The notes under the pieces were generated by a model. The model ran no database searches, had not been told where the DNA came from, and saw nothing but the letters and a program-made list of their open reading frames with translations. Position numbers and translations under genes: made by a program. Positions 11,039-25,418 of a DNA stretch of 64,000 bases are shown one piece after another. Source of the stretch: Carallia brachiata (taxonomy: Eukaryota > Streptophyta > Magnoliopsida > Malpighiales > Rhizophoraceae); contig JADCRB010000035.1 in the NCBI GenBank assembly GCA_021464245.1, positions 2,166,469-2,230,468 on the forward strand. The letters are read 5' to 3'. Numbering within the stretch: position 1 is the first letter of the stretch; every line of letters begins with the position of its first letter.

Positions 11039-13394
11039 ATTATAAATTGATGAGGACAAAGTCCATATCGGTTTATAAATTTGCACTTCGTCTTTTGTAA
11101 CTTCTCACTGTAACATTGACTGTGTTCAGGATTGGTATGTGTACATAATTACGTTTATGTAAAAATTCAATAATATATTTCCTTATCTCGGGGGATTGAT
11201 AACTAATTTATATGTCCACAATGAACTAAATATTGAATTCCAGAGATTAATATCATATTCAGAAGTGTTTAACGCGAGGATTTTGTACAGTCGTTAGTGG
11301 ATATTGCTTGCAACAGACAGAGACGGTAAACTCCAAGTGGTGTGTGGTCTACCTCCTGCAAAATCTAACTTTTACGTCCCGGCCAGGAATTTGTTTGTGT
11401 GGTGCGATTGATTAAAGAGAATTGAGTTTGTGTAAAAGATTACGAATTCGAATTCTATTAAAATTAAGTGGTAAAATTAAACTTACAATTTATCGTCTGA
11501 AGTAAGAAATAACAAAACTATCACGTTGCATTACTTTCTTATGGAATTGTAAGACACTACTTCTATATTTTTTTTTTTATTTGTGAAAAAAAAAATTAGA
11601 GACATATTGCAAATATTGTTGAGTAATAAGATAAAGCCTTACAATTGTCCATTGAAGAAAATCACGGATATTCAACACATTTAAATGGATTACTTAAATT
11701 ATTGATAGAAATATGTCTATTTTGATATATATAATATATTGTTCATAGTTCCATCTTAATTACTTATACTCTGGATGATAAATCTATTTCTTTGCCTTTT
11801 TAGTAATAAATCATAATTTTCACGGGAAATGGTAGGATACATGATATTAAAACAAACCACACCCCCAACCCCCCCCCCCCCCCCCCCAAAACACCTTTTC
11901 AACGGTCTTTTTTGGAAAAATTGCAGATGAATCTCAAGCCATTTGATGACAAATTTGCTCCAATGATTTCTCAGTGGGAATAACGTGTCCAAGGCTGAAA
12001 AAATGATTAAACGTGCTTCCCCAATATGGTATTCCGGATTTGACTTTTTAAAGTGGATTTGTAAAAATTCTTCAATTTCTCGGACGTTAAAGCAGAATTT
12101 GTGTATGGGGAACAAATAATACCTTCCGTTGTTTGATTCTTGAATTGTTGCCACAAAATTGGAAATGAATAGGTCACGAGAGATTTGTTGGGTCCTTATT
12201 GATCAGCCACGAATTGTCCACGATGATGACTTCTCCGTACATAAATGAAAAATACTTAAAAATTAATATGATCAAAGTGATATAAGTCGTTGAATGTTTA
12301 AATTTAATAAAAAAAATAAATATATTGTTAAATTTTTATTTGACTGATTACATAATCATTTTAATAATATCTAAAATATAGTTATACAGTAAAGTTCATC
12401 ACAAAAATATCAATCGGACATCGGGCCCGTCTTCCCAAGTTGCTTAAAATGGGAATGGATGTGAGGCATACATATGATATGTTACCAAAAAAGTTTTTGG
12501 AATATGACAACCACATGGCGTGCCTTAGCATCTTGTGTTATCCGTATTCCGTCTCATGTGAGGCTTTCGGCACCTCTCAAAAGCAAACAAAAGTTTCCAA
12601 ATTATAAACATATAAACAAGGGGAAGAAATAAAGAAGACAATGAAGTGATAGAAAACTTATGTAGAGGACTGACGTAGACAAAAGTCTCATTACGTAACT
12701 TACTTTTAATGGGATATAAGTAGATTCGAATTTTATCTAATAGAATTGAATATTTTATCAATTAATTTTATTCTTAATTTAATTATTTAATAATTTAAAT
12801 TAATGTGTGATAACACTTGTCCTAATAAAATTACACTTTTTAAAATTTTTCATAGAAAAAACTGAAACATGCATGGCGTTGTGGCCACTTGTTGTTTAGC
12901 CATATGTTTCAATTTCTAGCAAGTAGGCATGTTTTTTCTATTTCCATTTTAGAAGCCGTGCCATAATATAGATGGGTTGCACCCAGTTGGGCATGCGCCA
13001 CCTCGGTACTTAGCGAAATATTTGCCAAGCTTGCATTTGTATCCATTGTGCAGATTCTTTCCCCCGAAATATCCCGGTGGGTAGAGTTAATTGCACATTT
13101 TACCAAGCACATTCATGGAAATGCCGTCTAGTTGGTAACAGAAGTCCCTTCCATTTCGCAGAACATTTTCCTTTATTCCTTCTAATGTAGCCAATGCAGA
13201 CAATGTCTCGCATCAGAAACGCGTTGAGACTTGAATTCCGGTGTCCTACCGAGACTTTAAAAGGCAAATTCTTGGGGCCGGCTATTCAACGTCAATTTCA
13301 AGTCGGATGTCCTTGTCAAACTTCATTTTTGCAACTTTTTTCTTTCTCCAATAATGTTCCAAGTCCTACAAATGACTTTTTTTAATTAATTGAT

Positions 13395-13486
13395 TCCGAT
13401 TGAGACTCGAATTTTAAACTTTCAACCCTTGAAATGATGCAAAATCCGATTGAGACTCGAATTTTAAACTTTCAACCCTTGAAATG
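13395..13486 (+). repeat. Near-perfect tandem duplication, 50-bp period
   Basis: Two adjacent copies start TCCGATTGAGACTCGAATTT at 13395 and 13445, and agree through CAACCCTTGAAATG before diverging. This looks like a recent local duplication in spacer DNA. Confidence 0.9.
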
Positions 13487-14200
13487 GTGTAAGAACTTGA
13501 TGATAATGCTGTGTGTTTCCTTACTCTTGACCCAACTACATATGACTCTCTCATTGGTCACAAATGCATTACGCATTTTGGTGTAACTCAAATATCATTG
13601 GAGCACAACATGAGTAAGATAACTATTTTGCGCCGAGCAATATGGTCTTGGGGATTTTGGAACTATTTTTTTTTCCCCATTTCCTCATTAATTCTTTCCT
13701 CCCTCTCCATGTGCACGGAATCAAGAAGCTTTTCATTTGATTTCTAAGAAAACATAGAAAAAGTTCAAAAGAATCTAAACTAGGAATCTTTTCCAGTTGC
13801 AACTGATTGTTCTGTTTGTTATTAAGAACAGAAAGAGCAGCAAATACTATAACAACAAAACATAATTCCACCGGCGTAGCAAGCCATGAAGCACAGGCAA
13901 AGAATAAGCCAGAAACATTCAAACGAAACCACAGAGTATAACCCACGATGAGGAATCAACATACGAATTCTGTTCATTCCTATTGGTTACAAGAAAACAA
14001 TTAGATAGCAACGTTTAAGGAGCAGCAGGTTAATAATAAAAAAAAATGAACTAATCAAAATTTACTTAATTTCTAAATAAATGAAGACGAATATAAAAAA
14101 AATTATTTTATTGTCTTCTTATTGGTATTTGTTGCTATGTATTGGTGCACTTTTGTACGTTAACTAACCACACAGATGCGTACGGTAGTGCTGGATTGGA

Positions 14201-14829
14201 ATGGCGCGGATGCGGAATGACGCAGTTCCAACCATTTCTTTTTCTCTAACGTCCAGTCATCCCCCGTGGTCCCATCCAGGAAATGTCTCTGTTTCCTTTC
14301 CTACTCGCTTACTTTTCACTTCTAGACAAAACAATGCAATCCATGTGAAACCCATGAAACGAAATCCTGAAATTCACCATATACCAAGCCCTTTCTACCC
14401 AGAAGACGATCTGGTTCATAGCCGCCCAGCACCATAAGGAAACCAGGAAAAAACAAAAAAAAAAAAAACCTTATCACTTACGTTTTAAATGAATCCATCG
14501 GAGACCAGGCACCAAAAAAGAGTAACTGAATAAACAAATGAGAAACAAGAACTCAATACTGATTGACACATGCTTGCATAGTTATCTAAATCTCATAAAT
14601 TTAATTGAGCTTGCAAGAAAAATTCCTGCTAACAGAACTTTGTATACTATAAACAAATGGCATAAAAATTTTCTACATTGAATGGTCAATAGGTAGTTAT
14701 TTTCTACTTCTAGCTGGCTCCTCTTAGGATCCATTGCTGAGTATCAAAAACTACTGAAGTGGCTTTAAAAGCATTCTTCGCCAAATATAGGCCTATGGAC
14801 TATGTCAAAAAAGCAAATTTCTCACACTA
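14201..14829. other. 3' flank of the bHLH gene
   Basis: This contains the presumed 3' UTR of the minus-strand bHLH gene, next to 14829. A plus-strand open frame of 78 codons (14201-14437) lies in less AT-rich DNA but matches no family I recognise. I could not identify a clear polyadenylation signal. Confidence 0.4.
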
Positions 14830-16710
14830 TCAGATTGATGATAAAGGCTTCAGTGGATTTGATTCGTGGGAAAAGGCAGCCATTAGCTTTTCCTTTGTCA
14901 GTTGCTCGGACCCTTGGGACTTGATCACATACGTATGAAGCACTGTGTCATTTGCTGCAGCAAGTTTTGACTCAACTATGGTAACTCGCGCCTCTTTCAG
15001 TGCTTGGATAACTTTTGAAGATGGATGAGAATTTAACGGGCAACTAACCCTCACAATAACTTCATCATCTGAAGCTTGGATATCAATGTCAGAAGCTCGA
15101 CTCTGACTCTGTCCATTTGCACTGGTATCCAGTGCTAATGTGTCTCTGGACGTGCTCCCATGTCTCTCCCTCTCAGCTTCCATAACCTTGAGCTTTGCTT
15201 GAAGCTCATTGATATAATCAATAGCATCTCCCAACAAGGAAGCCTTATCCATCTTGGAAATATTTGGCACAACAGCACGTAATGCATAGAATCGTTGATT
15301 CAGCTTTTCTCGCCGTTGCCTCTCTGCCTCAACGTGATTAAGCGGTTCTTCCCTACCATTGGCTGGCTTCCTGCCCCGTTTACGAGGCCGCCTGCCATCA
15401 GCTACGCTAGGCCGCTCTTCCTTGCACGAAGCCTCAACATCGGAATGTTCGGACTCAACACTACCTGCCTGGGCAATCACAGAAGGCCCTGAAGTGGCCC
15501 CTGAAAAATCTATTTGCATTTGCACCTGCTTTTGAGGCTGAAAACAGTTAAGCCTAAACTCTTCCCTGACTCCATTAACAACCTCCTGCGCATTATTTAT
15601 GATGGTCTGTGCACCATAAGCTTCTGCCAGGCTCCCCTGTTTCAAACCAAAACTATGCGCCCAACAGGGGCCATGATGCCCATTTCGAGTGCCAGGAAAG
15701 GCAAGCCTACTCCCATTCTGGTAAACATCCCATGATGGCCTCTCCTCCATCTTTCTAACTGTAAGTTTCTCCCTAAATCCAAGTCCATCACCATTACCTG
15801 AGTTTCTCACTTCCTGCCCAAAAATCTTTGAGTTTCCTTCAATTCTCTCTACCATCCCCAAATTCAAGAATGGGGCATCCTCATCTTTGTTCTTGAGGAC
15901 CACAGACAAGGCGCCAGTGACAGCCGCGACCGTGGATGTTGCTGTGGCTGTTACCGTTGGCTTGGTCCTGATAACTGAACTATGACTTGAAAATGATGAC
16001 CTTATGGACTGAACTGTTTGAAAACACTCCTGGAAGGATCTAACTGAGCCCAATTCAACAACCCCAACATCAGTAGGCACCAACACAATGGTCTTAATTC
16101 CTGCAGTCTTTGCAAGGAACGACCTCACACAGTAATCAGACACAGATTTCAATGCATCAGAGATCCACACATGCTTCCCTGAAGCAAAACACTGACCAGG
16201 GCCTCCTTCTCCTCGAGGAAACGAGAAATACATGGAAGCCAAGAAGAAAATCTCAGTATCAGTAACCCGGTCCAAGCCAAAAGCATAATTATCCTCATCT
16301 GATTCACCAAACAATGCGTGCAACTTCTGCAGGACCCTCTTTCTCATCCTCTGCTGCTTCTCATCCTCAAGTCGTAGATTAAGAATTCTCATGGCTTCAA
16401 ATTCTTCCCCTTCTCGGGGCTCCCTGCAAGAACCGTCTCCCCACCCAAGCACCCAATCACCGGACTTTGAGCACGAAATCTGCCAAAATATGGCGTAGTT
16501 CCAGCTGAAATTTGAGAAATTGGGACGGTCCACGAGATCAGAGAGCTTGTTCTGCAAATTCTCGTCACTGCCTACGGCCATTAAGAGATTCTGGTTCGAA
16601 ACCGAGTTGGACATGATGTAATCAAAAGCCTGCCTGCCCAGAACAGCGGCAGCCATGGTCCTATCTTCCTCACTCCACCCCCCACCTCCCATACCCGTTT
16701 CAATCTTCAT
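14830..16710 (-). CDS. bHLH13: MYC-type bHLH transcription factor, bHLH13/JAM2-like
   Basis: This single uninterrupted exon encodes 626 residues. The N-terminal bHLH-MYC_N domain (about 25-240) holds [34 protein letters not shown] and [20 protein letters not shown], close to Arabidopsis JAM2/bHLH13. The bHLH domain follows at about 453-512, with H459, E463 and R467 in the basic region, the triad that reads the CACGTG G-box. The helix has a short leucine-rich extension, and an ACT-like C-terminal region occupies about 540-615. Relatives act in the nucleus, bind JAZ repressors through the N-terminal domain, and repress jasmonate responses in competition with MYC2. The acidic activation region of MYC2 is not obvious here, in line with the JAM group. 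Being intronless is typical of this clade. The first ATG is used; a second Met occurs at residue 7. Which of bHLH3, bHLH13 or bHLH17 is the true orthologue needs a tree. Confidence 0.93.
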   Translation of the reverse strand: MKIETGMGGGGWSEEDRTMAAAVLGRQAFDYIMSNSVSNQNLLMAVGSDENLQNKLSDLVDRPNFSNFSWNYAIFWQISCSKSGDWVLGWGDGSCREPREGEEFEAMRILNLRLEDEKQQRMRKRVLQKLHALFGESDEDNYAFGLDRVTDTEIFFLASMYFSFPRGEGGPGQCFASGKHVWISDALKSVSDYCVRSFLAKTAGIKTIVLVPTDVGVVELGSVRSFQECFQTVQSIRSSFSSHSSVIRTKPTVTATATSTVAAVTGALSVVLKNKDEDAPFLNLGMVERIEGNSKIFGQEVRNSGNGDGLGFREKLTVRKMEERPSWDVYQNGSRLAFPGTRNGHHGPCWAHSFGLKQGSLAEAYGAQTIINNAQEVVNGVREEFRLNCFQPQKQVQMQIDFSGATSGPSVIAQAGSVESEHSDVEASCKEERPSVADGRRPRKRGRKPANGREEPLNHVEAERQRREKLNQRFYALRAVVPNISKMDKASLLGDAIDYINELQAKLKVMEAERERHGSTSRDTLALDTSANGQSQSRASDIDIQASDDEVIVRVSCPLNSHPSSKVIQALKEARVTIVESKLAAANDTVLHTYVIKSQGSEQLTKEKLMAAFSHESNPLKPLSSI

Positions 16711-17230
16711 ATTATAACCCCAAAAATAGTAACACCCACCAACTGAAAACCTCCCAACTTCTTAAATACCCAAATCAAATCAAATCAAGCACCACCACAC
16801 CCAGAATCACAAATGAATTTTTAAGAAAGGATAAAGGGTCTATATACATAGAAACCAGAATCTAATGCATTGACAAAAACCCCACCCACATGGCTTCCCA
16901 GAAACTGAAAACTGTATTACCAAATATCAGATCTCAGCTTCCCCGACACTAAGTCACAAAGAAAACCCCAGAAATCAAATACACGATAATGAACGCAAAG
17001 AGTAAATTAATTGAAAGATAAATACACACCAGCTAAGGGAAGCAAATGAGGATCACGGGGCAACAGTTGGTTAGTGAAGGAGAAAAATATTGGAAGGGAC
17101 CATAATTTTCCCGGGAAAGTGAGAGCTCGGCTGGGGAAAAAAATTTTCCCAGAAAGCAAACAGACTATCAAGTTTCTTTTCACAAACAATTAAGAACACA
17201 GAGACAGTTTTTTTTTTTTTTTTTATTTTT
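16711..17230 (-). promoter_or_regulatory. Leader/promoter region of the bHLH gene, possible uORF
   Basis: Upstream of the start codon, the minus strand shows a pyrimidine-rich leader-like sequence. A 60-codon open frame (17189-17007) lies ahead of the main frame. A donor-like AGCTG|GTGTGT near 17028 and an acceptor-like TTTTCAG near 16747 could define a leader intron. All of this is inference; no transcript evidence is available from sequence alone. Confidence 0.35.
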
Positions 17231-20200
17231 TCTATCTTTCAGGCAAAGTACGGAGGAGGGCCGCTGGAGGGAAAGAAAAGAGCGAAAGGAATGGGCTTTT
17301 GTTCTAATGTTTTTATTGTTATTTTTTTTCCTCGGTCGCTGTCTCTTAACTCCTTAACTACACAAGCAGACCATGGTTAAGCACTGATTGGACCCTAAAA
17401 AGTAACCATAGTTAGAAGTCCTGATAAAGCGAAAAATAAAATAAAAATAACATAAAAATATATATATAAATTATAGATTAAAAATAAATATATAATAATT
17501 GATCGATTTATTTATATAATTAATATTTATAATAAAAATAAATATATTTTTTATTAATTTTTAATTATAAAATAATAATTATTTAATTGTACAAAATAAT
17601 CATTTATTATATTGTACTTATTTCTCATTTATTTACACAGAAATCAAAAAAAAAGTAAGAAAAAAAAGTAAAAGAAAACGGCTGATATGTTTTTTTTATT
17701 AAATTTAATAGATCGCTCGCCAGGTTATTTTATATTAGTAAGTGTCTTTTTTTTTCAAACAAATATATTATATTAGTAAGAGTGTGTTTGAATAGTGAGA
17801 AATTGAATAAAAAGTGAATAAAAAAAATAAAAAATAGTATAATAATGATGATATTATAATTGATAAAAAATAATAATTAAAAAAATAAAAAAAAATGAAT
17901 AATAATTTCTGAATAAAAAAATAAAAGATAATTATTTAAATTAATAGAAAATAAATAAAAATAAAAATAATAAATTTTAATTTTTTTTTCTCTTAAAAAA
18001 ATACCAAACATGTCATAAGTGTTTATCACGTTATTCTCGCAGCGTTTTAAAAAAGAAAAAACAACGACGTTGGACGTTGAGGAGTAGTCGGCACCAATTT
18101 TGTGTGGTTTGCTTGTTTTCCTGGACATAAAAAAAACTGTAACAGTACTAACAGTACACAACACCTGAAATTTACTGTTACCGAAATATTTAATTACTCT
18201 TCTTTTTCACGTGTTAACCGGTGGACTGTCACTCGTTTTTACTAGGGGTAATTGTTTTTTTATTTTTTATAAAAAATTTTGGTAACTATACAATTTAATA
18301 ACTATAAGTGAATACAATATATGATATAATAGAAAAAATGTACGATATTTTTTTATATTTATAAAATATTATACGATTTGCGAAAGAGAAATATACGACT
18401 CGTATAAACAGACGAAATATATGACGTGATAGAAGAATTATAAAGAAGTTATACAATATGTCCAAAAGAATTATACGTCCATGTAAATAGTTGTTAAAAA
18501 TCAAAATTTTTTAATCTAAAAAATATATGATTATTCATACAGATCGTATACTTCTTTTTGACATATCATCTATTTTTTTTATAAATAAAAAAAATATCAC
18601 ATATTTCACCTGTTATGTTGTATATTATAATTACATACATTCATCAAATTTTACTATCACACACTGATCCTCATTTTTTAATGAAATCTAGCGATTATTT
18701 ACTAAACTTTTGGTAATTTTTCTTTTCCTTTTTACTTTTTGATGGAGTCCAGCGACTATTACGAAACCGTAATTAGCTGAACTAACCAAAGATCTAAAAG
18801 TGCTGCCTTAAAAAAGCAAATTGAGTGCCGATCTTAAAGAACGTCAACTAGATTGCATTAACAATTTACAATATTTAGTAAAATTTTCTGCCCTAGACTT
18901 ATATGATTTTTTTTAAAAAAAAATTAAAAAATAAAAGTAGTATTCTAACAATTCTACTAAAGAGTATTATGTTAGTGTTCATAAAGAGTGGACCTAATTC
19001 AAATGGTTCTGATATAAAGAGTATTAGGTCATAAATAAATTTAATCTCATCGAACACGCTAAAAATATTCAAACTCAAAGTTTAGTGATTAATATATTCT
19101 ACGTTTATTATTAGATTACGACTAGTAATACTATATATATGATTTTATCATTAGTAAAAGGAACTATTGTTTTGTAACATTTCCGCACCGTGTCCTTGTC
19201 CTCTAATTTTGGATCATGTACTGTGTAGTAGAGGTACAAAAGCTTTATCAAAGGATAGGAATTGAAAACGAGGTTGACCATGGTGGGTCCCTAATAACAT
19301 TTAAGCACGTATGTTTAAGGATGTTAGTGATAAAAATCAGATAACGCGCGTACCATATGAACCTTTCTATTTTCTTTTTATATCGTGCGTTCTTCTTATA
19401 AACAAGTAACTTAGGCCAGGCCTATAACCCCACTAAGCATCACTTATACCGCAGCATGACTCATAATGAACACAAACACCAGGGTCGTTATGCTATTTTT
19501 ACCAGGTGTCTTCAAAAATATTTGTTTATAAAATTATCGGGAATTTTAATGTCGGTATCGGATGAAATATAACAAGTTAAGAAAAAATTATGGCTACTCA
19601 AATACCTCCACCTAATAAGTAAAATAAAGCAACTCATGTGATCAAAGCTTAATGTACTAACTCCAACCTCAATGCCTGTGTCTAAAATTTCTCAAATCCG
19701 GACATACGCCCCAAATGGGATTGAAATTCACTTAAAAGATTAAATTTCTGGGAGAAAATATATATATTATAAGTCATATCAAATTTTGTAATTTATTGGT
19801 GTAAGATTTTATACCTTTTAATATGTATTTTTATTGTATATTAGGTCTGATTAGCATGCGATGCAATAAAATTAGATTGAACGAGCTAAACTCAAGTATT
19901 AGGTCCTACTAATACTGGGATCATTTAATTCTTTGAAAGATTTATACTCTTTAACACGCACTTTTGACATGCGTTAAATCCAATTAGAACATAGCTAAAC
20001 GAAATTAGACTGAATAGGGTCAAATTATCAACCAGTATATGAAGATAATATGATAAACTAAACTATAATACCATATTAAATAAATTTGTTGAAACTCAAA
20101 TCAACTTAAAAACTCATGCTAGCAAGAGGAGAAACTTAAAAATATATAAATTATATCATATCTTTATAAATATCGATGTAAAATTTTATACTTGCTATTA

Positions 20201-20739
20201 TACGAGTCTTGTTTGTTAAAAAGAAAATGAAGCAAAATGTTGTGTGTCTTAATTTCTGGATTTGGCGGTTTTACATTAGTGGATTAGGGTCTTTTTTATT
20301 TTTTTATTTTTCCTTTGTTCGCCGCTAAACACGTTAGGCTTTTTAGGTCCTTTCTTTTATTGAGATTCTCTTTAGGTCCTTTCAGAAAAAAGAGGAATTG
20401 GAAAATAAAGAGAGAAAGAGGAGTGCAGATTTAGAGAGAGAAAGATGGTTGCTGGAGGAGACAGAAGGGAAAAACGAGTGACACAACAGAGAAAGAAACA
20501 ATTTCCACGTTAGCAAAATATGTTGATTAAGATACACGCAAATTTAGATTTTAGTCTATGATCAAAGGATTTGACTACAAATTGTTTGATTATTTCTTCT
20601 TCTTTAAAAAGAAAAAACTGAAATTCAAGTAATATCTAATATTATTCTGGACATAGTTGATATTAACTTAAATTATAATTTCAAAAAGATTTAAAGGTTT
20701 TTTTTTTTTTTTTTTCTAAAGGAGGCGAAATCTCAGGCC
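17231..20739. other. AT-rich spacer
   Basis: Extremely AT-rich with A/T homopolymers and simple TATA-type stretches, especially 17440-18000 and 18240-18680. No open frame has recognisable motifs. Several short LTR-like phrases (AAATTTTATAC blocks near 19800 and 20190) may be remnants of old elements but are too decayed to classify. Confidence 0.55.
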
Positions 20740-21510
20740 AGCTGCATTTATCCCGCAAAATTTTTGCGCCTTGTCGCCCCATAATCGGCATTTCAATATT
20801 TAACGGTCTTTATGGGCAAATTGAAAGTTGACTTCTCATGCTCTGTCGTTTACAATGCTGACCGCGATTTTATAATTAGTGACATATAAAATAAAAAAAT
20901 TAAACACTAAAATGATCCCAAAAACAAACAAAAAAAAAAAAGAGGGGAGAAAACCGCGTTGCTCGCAGCTTAAATTTTTGGGCACCTTTGTTTAAAAATG
21001 TTACGGTGTTCATATGCTCCGCGTGCTCATGGAAGCGTGAACATGAGGGTCCCAACGAGATTGAGAAGGTCGTCCATCGGGCGATGCAGGCGACGCCAGC
21101 TTGAGCATCACGCGTTTTGCGAGGCATTCATCGGGCATCAAGCTAAGATATAAATCAATCTGAACTTGCTAAAGGTTTTTGGGGTTGCGCACGCATTCCA
21201 CGTGCTACTCAAAGCGGATTGGCTTTGCGTACGTGTCGCCTTCTCGATGGACTTCGTTGAGATCGAACAAAGCCGGACGGATATTTTATCAGAGACGGCG
21301 CGACGGAAGGGCGAGTAATTAATGACGCACGGCTATCGAAAAGCTCGTGCAGAGCACGTGATACTCGGCGTGAACCGAGACGTAGAACGTGATTCGCATT
21401 TAATTTTTTATTTTTCTGCTTCATTATAAAATAAAATAAAATAAAATTGTGATGAACTGGCGGGCGTAATTTGGGAGAGGAACATAATGTATACCAAAAG
21501 AACCCAATCA
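20740..21510. other. CG-rich island without a recognised gene
   Basis: This stretch stands out from its AT-rich surroundings. CG dinucleotides are dense (ACGCG, GCGTACG, GGCGCGACGG, CGGCGTGAACCGAGACG), mostly between 20940 and 21400. Two minus-strand open frames (21127-20900 and 21520-21209) show no family I know. It could be an unmethylated regulatory island, a first exon, or a remnant of inserted DNA. Confidence 0.35.
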
Positions 21511-21540
21511 CATGGTTCAATAAAATTATTTAAGCTTCTC

Positions 21541-21735
21541 TGTAATCTAATAAATAAGAAATTTTTTATAATATATTTATAAAATGTGTAATAAAAATAA
21601 AAAAAATATTATTTTTTTATTATACATTTTATCGCTATTATTTTACAAAAAAAAATTAACTATTATTACATTACAAACAATAATTATGACAAAATTATAT
21701 AGACTATAATAATTTATCCTTATCAAAATACCTAT
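21541..21735. mobile_element. AT-rich MITE-like repeat, copy 1 (copy 2 at 28262-28430)
   Basis: This shares a long AT-rich pattern with 28262-28430: TTTATAAAATRTRYAGTMAAA-like, then ATTATTTTTTTATT, a CATTTTATC-like block, and AACWATTATTATATTACA-like ends. Neither copy codes for protein. The end sequences and target duplication are not clear. Confidence 0.45.
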
Positions 21736-24700
21736 TTTAGACAAAAGGAAAAACGCTACTTTGCCTCATCCTTTCCCACATAGGGTCAAACAACATTTTT
21801 TTGCGGCGTTAATGATGCAAAAGATTGTGGCCGAGAGTAATTATTTTTACTACAAATAATAATCTGTAGCACAAAATTTATATTATAAAATATCTTGATA
21901 TTTATTATTATTAAAAAATTAATTAATTTTTTAAAAAATTGTTAATTAAAAAATATAAGTAATACCTTTAATAATTTGAATATTCTGTAATACTGTTTTT
22001 AAAATATTTAACATTATTCTTTTATCACCCAGTAAAAAGAGTTTGTTTACTTAGCCTATCTTGTGAACATTTGGACTGACATAAGACATAAGTAATCAAC
22101 ATCTAGAGGAAGTAATACTATAATATACATATAAAAATAGATACATGTGCATGTATATACACACAAATCAACCGTCCCCCGTGAAGTACAGAAAAAAAAT
22201 GATAATAACCGTGTCCTATTCGTGTTATATCGTAATTTGTTATAAATTAGCATGTCAAAGTATTCGCATCATGTCTCTGTCTCCATCCTTCATAGCATGA
22301 AATTAAATGAATAATAGTTTTGTTTTACTAAATTACTTTTATTCTCTCTCTAATAACAACTAAAAATTACTAATAAAGGACATAACTATAATTTTTTAAA
22401 TATCAATTTTTTTTTCACTACAAGTTCTCACAGCATTCATACAAAAAATTAAACTTCCGTTGATTTTTTTTTCTTTTTTATTTTTAACTTATCTAAACAA
22501 CTCATTAAAATATTATATTCATCAACCTTTTTTTCTTTCTCAAAGTTTTTTTTGGTTTTCATTTTGAATCCAAACAAAGCATTAGGAAGGCATCTTCTTT
22601 TAGTTAAAAAAAAAAAGAAAAAACAGAAAACCGTTTACTTTGTGGCGGTAGGCTCTAGAAAGGTATTTGTCAGTACAGTCACCGGTAAAACTGAAAATTT
22701 AGAGTGGACACACACAAAACTACCGGTTCGCATGCTTTGGACTTTTGCCGCGTTTTTCTTCTCCGGGACCCGCAGTCAATGATCATATAAAAATCTACAG
22801 ACTCTTTTCTTTCGTGATCAATGTGAAAGATCTACAACCCGGGCGCACATTCATTTTGATTTCCATGCTACAGACTAGAAAGGATTGGAAAAAAAAAAAA
22901 ACAGACTAGAAAGGAAATATATATTTTTAATTTCTGTGTGGAGCCTACCGTTCTCTCGCCCGTATGAATTCTCTTTCTTTTTATTTGTTTATTTATTTAT
23001 TTTTGCTCCTAGACGAAATCTATCCCCTTTCCAAGGCACCAAACTTTAAACTTTTGTGTAACTATATAATTAGAGGTATAAAAAAAAAAATGATTCTACC
23101 TGATAACTTATTAATTTTAATCCATCCAAAAAAATTGAATCAGAAATCTAACTTTTCAACTCAAATTTAAAGTAATTGTAACTCGAAAATAACTTGTAAA
23201 ATTCGAGTTTATATCCAATTAGATCTCGGTCACCAATTAAGGTAAGAAAAAGATAAAAGAATGAAAGATTTTTTGATTTTTTATCTCGTATTATCTCTCC
23301 TAAATCCCTGCTAGTACCTATTTCTTGGAATATAAATATATATGACAAAAAGGCTAAATTTAGCATTTAGCTCATTATACAAATGAATTTTAAATTTAAT
23401 TGAAATATTTTATTTTAGTGAAAGACAATTATAAAAAATAATGGTTCATGTCGAATTTGACCTGAACCCAACCCAAGACGATCCAACCTGAACCAAATGT
23501 AATGTAACTTGGAAATAATTCAACAAAAAAATGGCATGAACCATAAACAGCCCCAATCTAAAACCCGACCATTCGACACCCCTATATACCACAATCCCTA
23601 GATTTCAAATCCAATGTGTTACTCTGTGAATTCAAGAGCATATTAACAGGCTGAAACTTAGATTTAAAAAAGGTGATTTTTTTTAAAAGAAATTAAAATT
23701 AAAATGAAATATGTCAAATTTGGTGCTTTGTATTTTTTTTTTATTACGTTTGTGTATGTAAGAAATTAGAAATTTTATCGAATAACAAAACTATTGTCGT
23801 TTTATAATATGATGTGCTGATGTATTAACGTAATGTGCATATTATGCAGAACATAATCAATTAATGTAAGCATAACATGAAAATAAAATTATTTAGGATT
23901 CTAAATTCATACATTTACGTCTTATGCCTGTGTGTAAAAATTAAATTGTGGACACATGTGAACATTAGAATCTCAAGTCAATAAAATATAAACACATATT
24001 TGAAGTAATTGAGCTTATGATTTGTCTTTGCACTGACCTACAAAGAATTAATCGCAGAGAATGATCTAACAATATTTGATTGATTCACGTTTTTTTGTTG
24101 CTTCAAGTCTGTGTTTTAGGTGCTGCTAACTAGTTTTTTTTTTTTTTTTCCCCTTATGATAATAGGGTCCCCTCATTCTAGGATGCTATCCAGCGGCCCA
24201 AGGGATTCTAATGTAACGTGCACATGGGATAATCGCGAATGATAGGGAGAAAAAAAATAAAAAACTCTGTAAACAAACATTAAATATGATACGAACATCT
24301 AAAAATTGGGTGTAATTTTGCTTCGGAACTCCCGAATCACCTCCCAAATAGGCCATATTCTTAGAGGAGGAGAAAAGATCTGATTGGTGAGGGGGGAGTT
24401 GAGCATTGGTTGGGAAACAGCACGTGGGTTGGAATGGCTGATGCCCATTTCTGTTGAAGAGCCGTGGCGAATCTTGCAATAGATATTTTTCTATCCACAC
24501 GTGATTCTTTGTTTGCATATGTTTGACACCACTTTACTGGAGTATATATAATATAAAGACCAAAATAAAACAAAGCTTGTGGCCAGTGGCAAAATGTAAT
24601 ATTCATGCCCCGAGCACTTTCATCATGGTCACTAACATGCTTGTTGTTTATTTAGTTTCTTATTTGTATGGATGATTAGCAAACGATCTAACCGAAAGGG

Positions 24701-25409
24701 AACTTTATTTGATAGGTGGACATCAGTTTAACGAGTCGGAAGATCTTGTAACTCAATCAAATGCTCTAATTGACTTTGACGTTTTCACAGCACGATAGTG
24801 CCGGTAGATGCTTTTGTGTGATGTGTCTCTGGTATGAAATTTTTACAATAAATGTTGTGTAATTTCTTCAATAATTTTTTTGTCTTACAAGAGGAAGATT
24901 GTGGGATGAAAATCATGTCCGTAATCAGCTGTTTTAAAACAATTAGTTAATTTCTTTGATAATTTTAATGTAATTTAATTATCGATAAAAAATTATAATT
25001 TAAGATACATGCACCATCTTTTTTTTATACGAAAAAAGTTTGGTGGTTTCATTTAAATAATTTCAAAATAATTGTAATATGTTATACGTTGCTGCTGATG
25101 ATTGAATTTAAGAAAAAATAAAAAATAGATAAATTATCAAACATTATTAATAAGGTTGGGTAACAACTTCGAACTAATTAAATGAATCTACCTAATGTTA
25201 CCATTTTGCATAATATTGGATGTTTAAATATGTATTTAAAGATGTAACAATGTCCAATGTCCGAAATTGGGTTGTCGGTTTTCTTTCCAGCTCAAGGAAT
25301 ATGACGCGTTTAGGACTTGAAATTTGGCGCAATAATTACATTATGATCATGAGATTATGAAGGATTTGTTCTCACTTCTCATTGGGATCTTTTATTGGGA
25401 TGCAAAACA
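21736..25409. other. AT-rich spacer
   Basis: No gene is supported. A less AT-rich patch lies at 24170-24620, with overlapping minus-strand open frames that match nothing I recognise. Confidence 0.5.
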
Positions 25410-25418
25410 AACTAATTC

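Larger units (their letters stand above)
9836..14200. other. AT-rich spacer with small repeats
   Basis: No gene is supported. The spacer holds the MITE at 10678-11038, a 19-base C run at 11869-11887, a 50-base tandem duplication at 13395-13486 and a possible poly(A) insertion scar at 9933-9964. An antisense open frame at 13623-13946 (107 codons) has a hydrophobic stretch near its start, but I recognise no family. Confidence 0.5.

Noticed and set aside
24186..24606. Two overlapping minus-strand open frames
   Set aside because: No start context, domain or splice pattern supports a gene; treated as chance.
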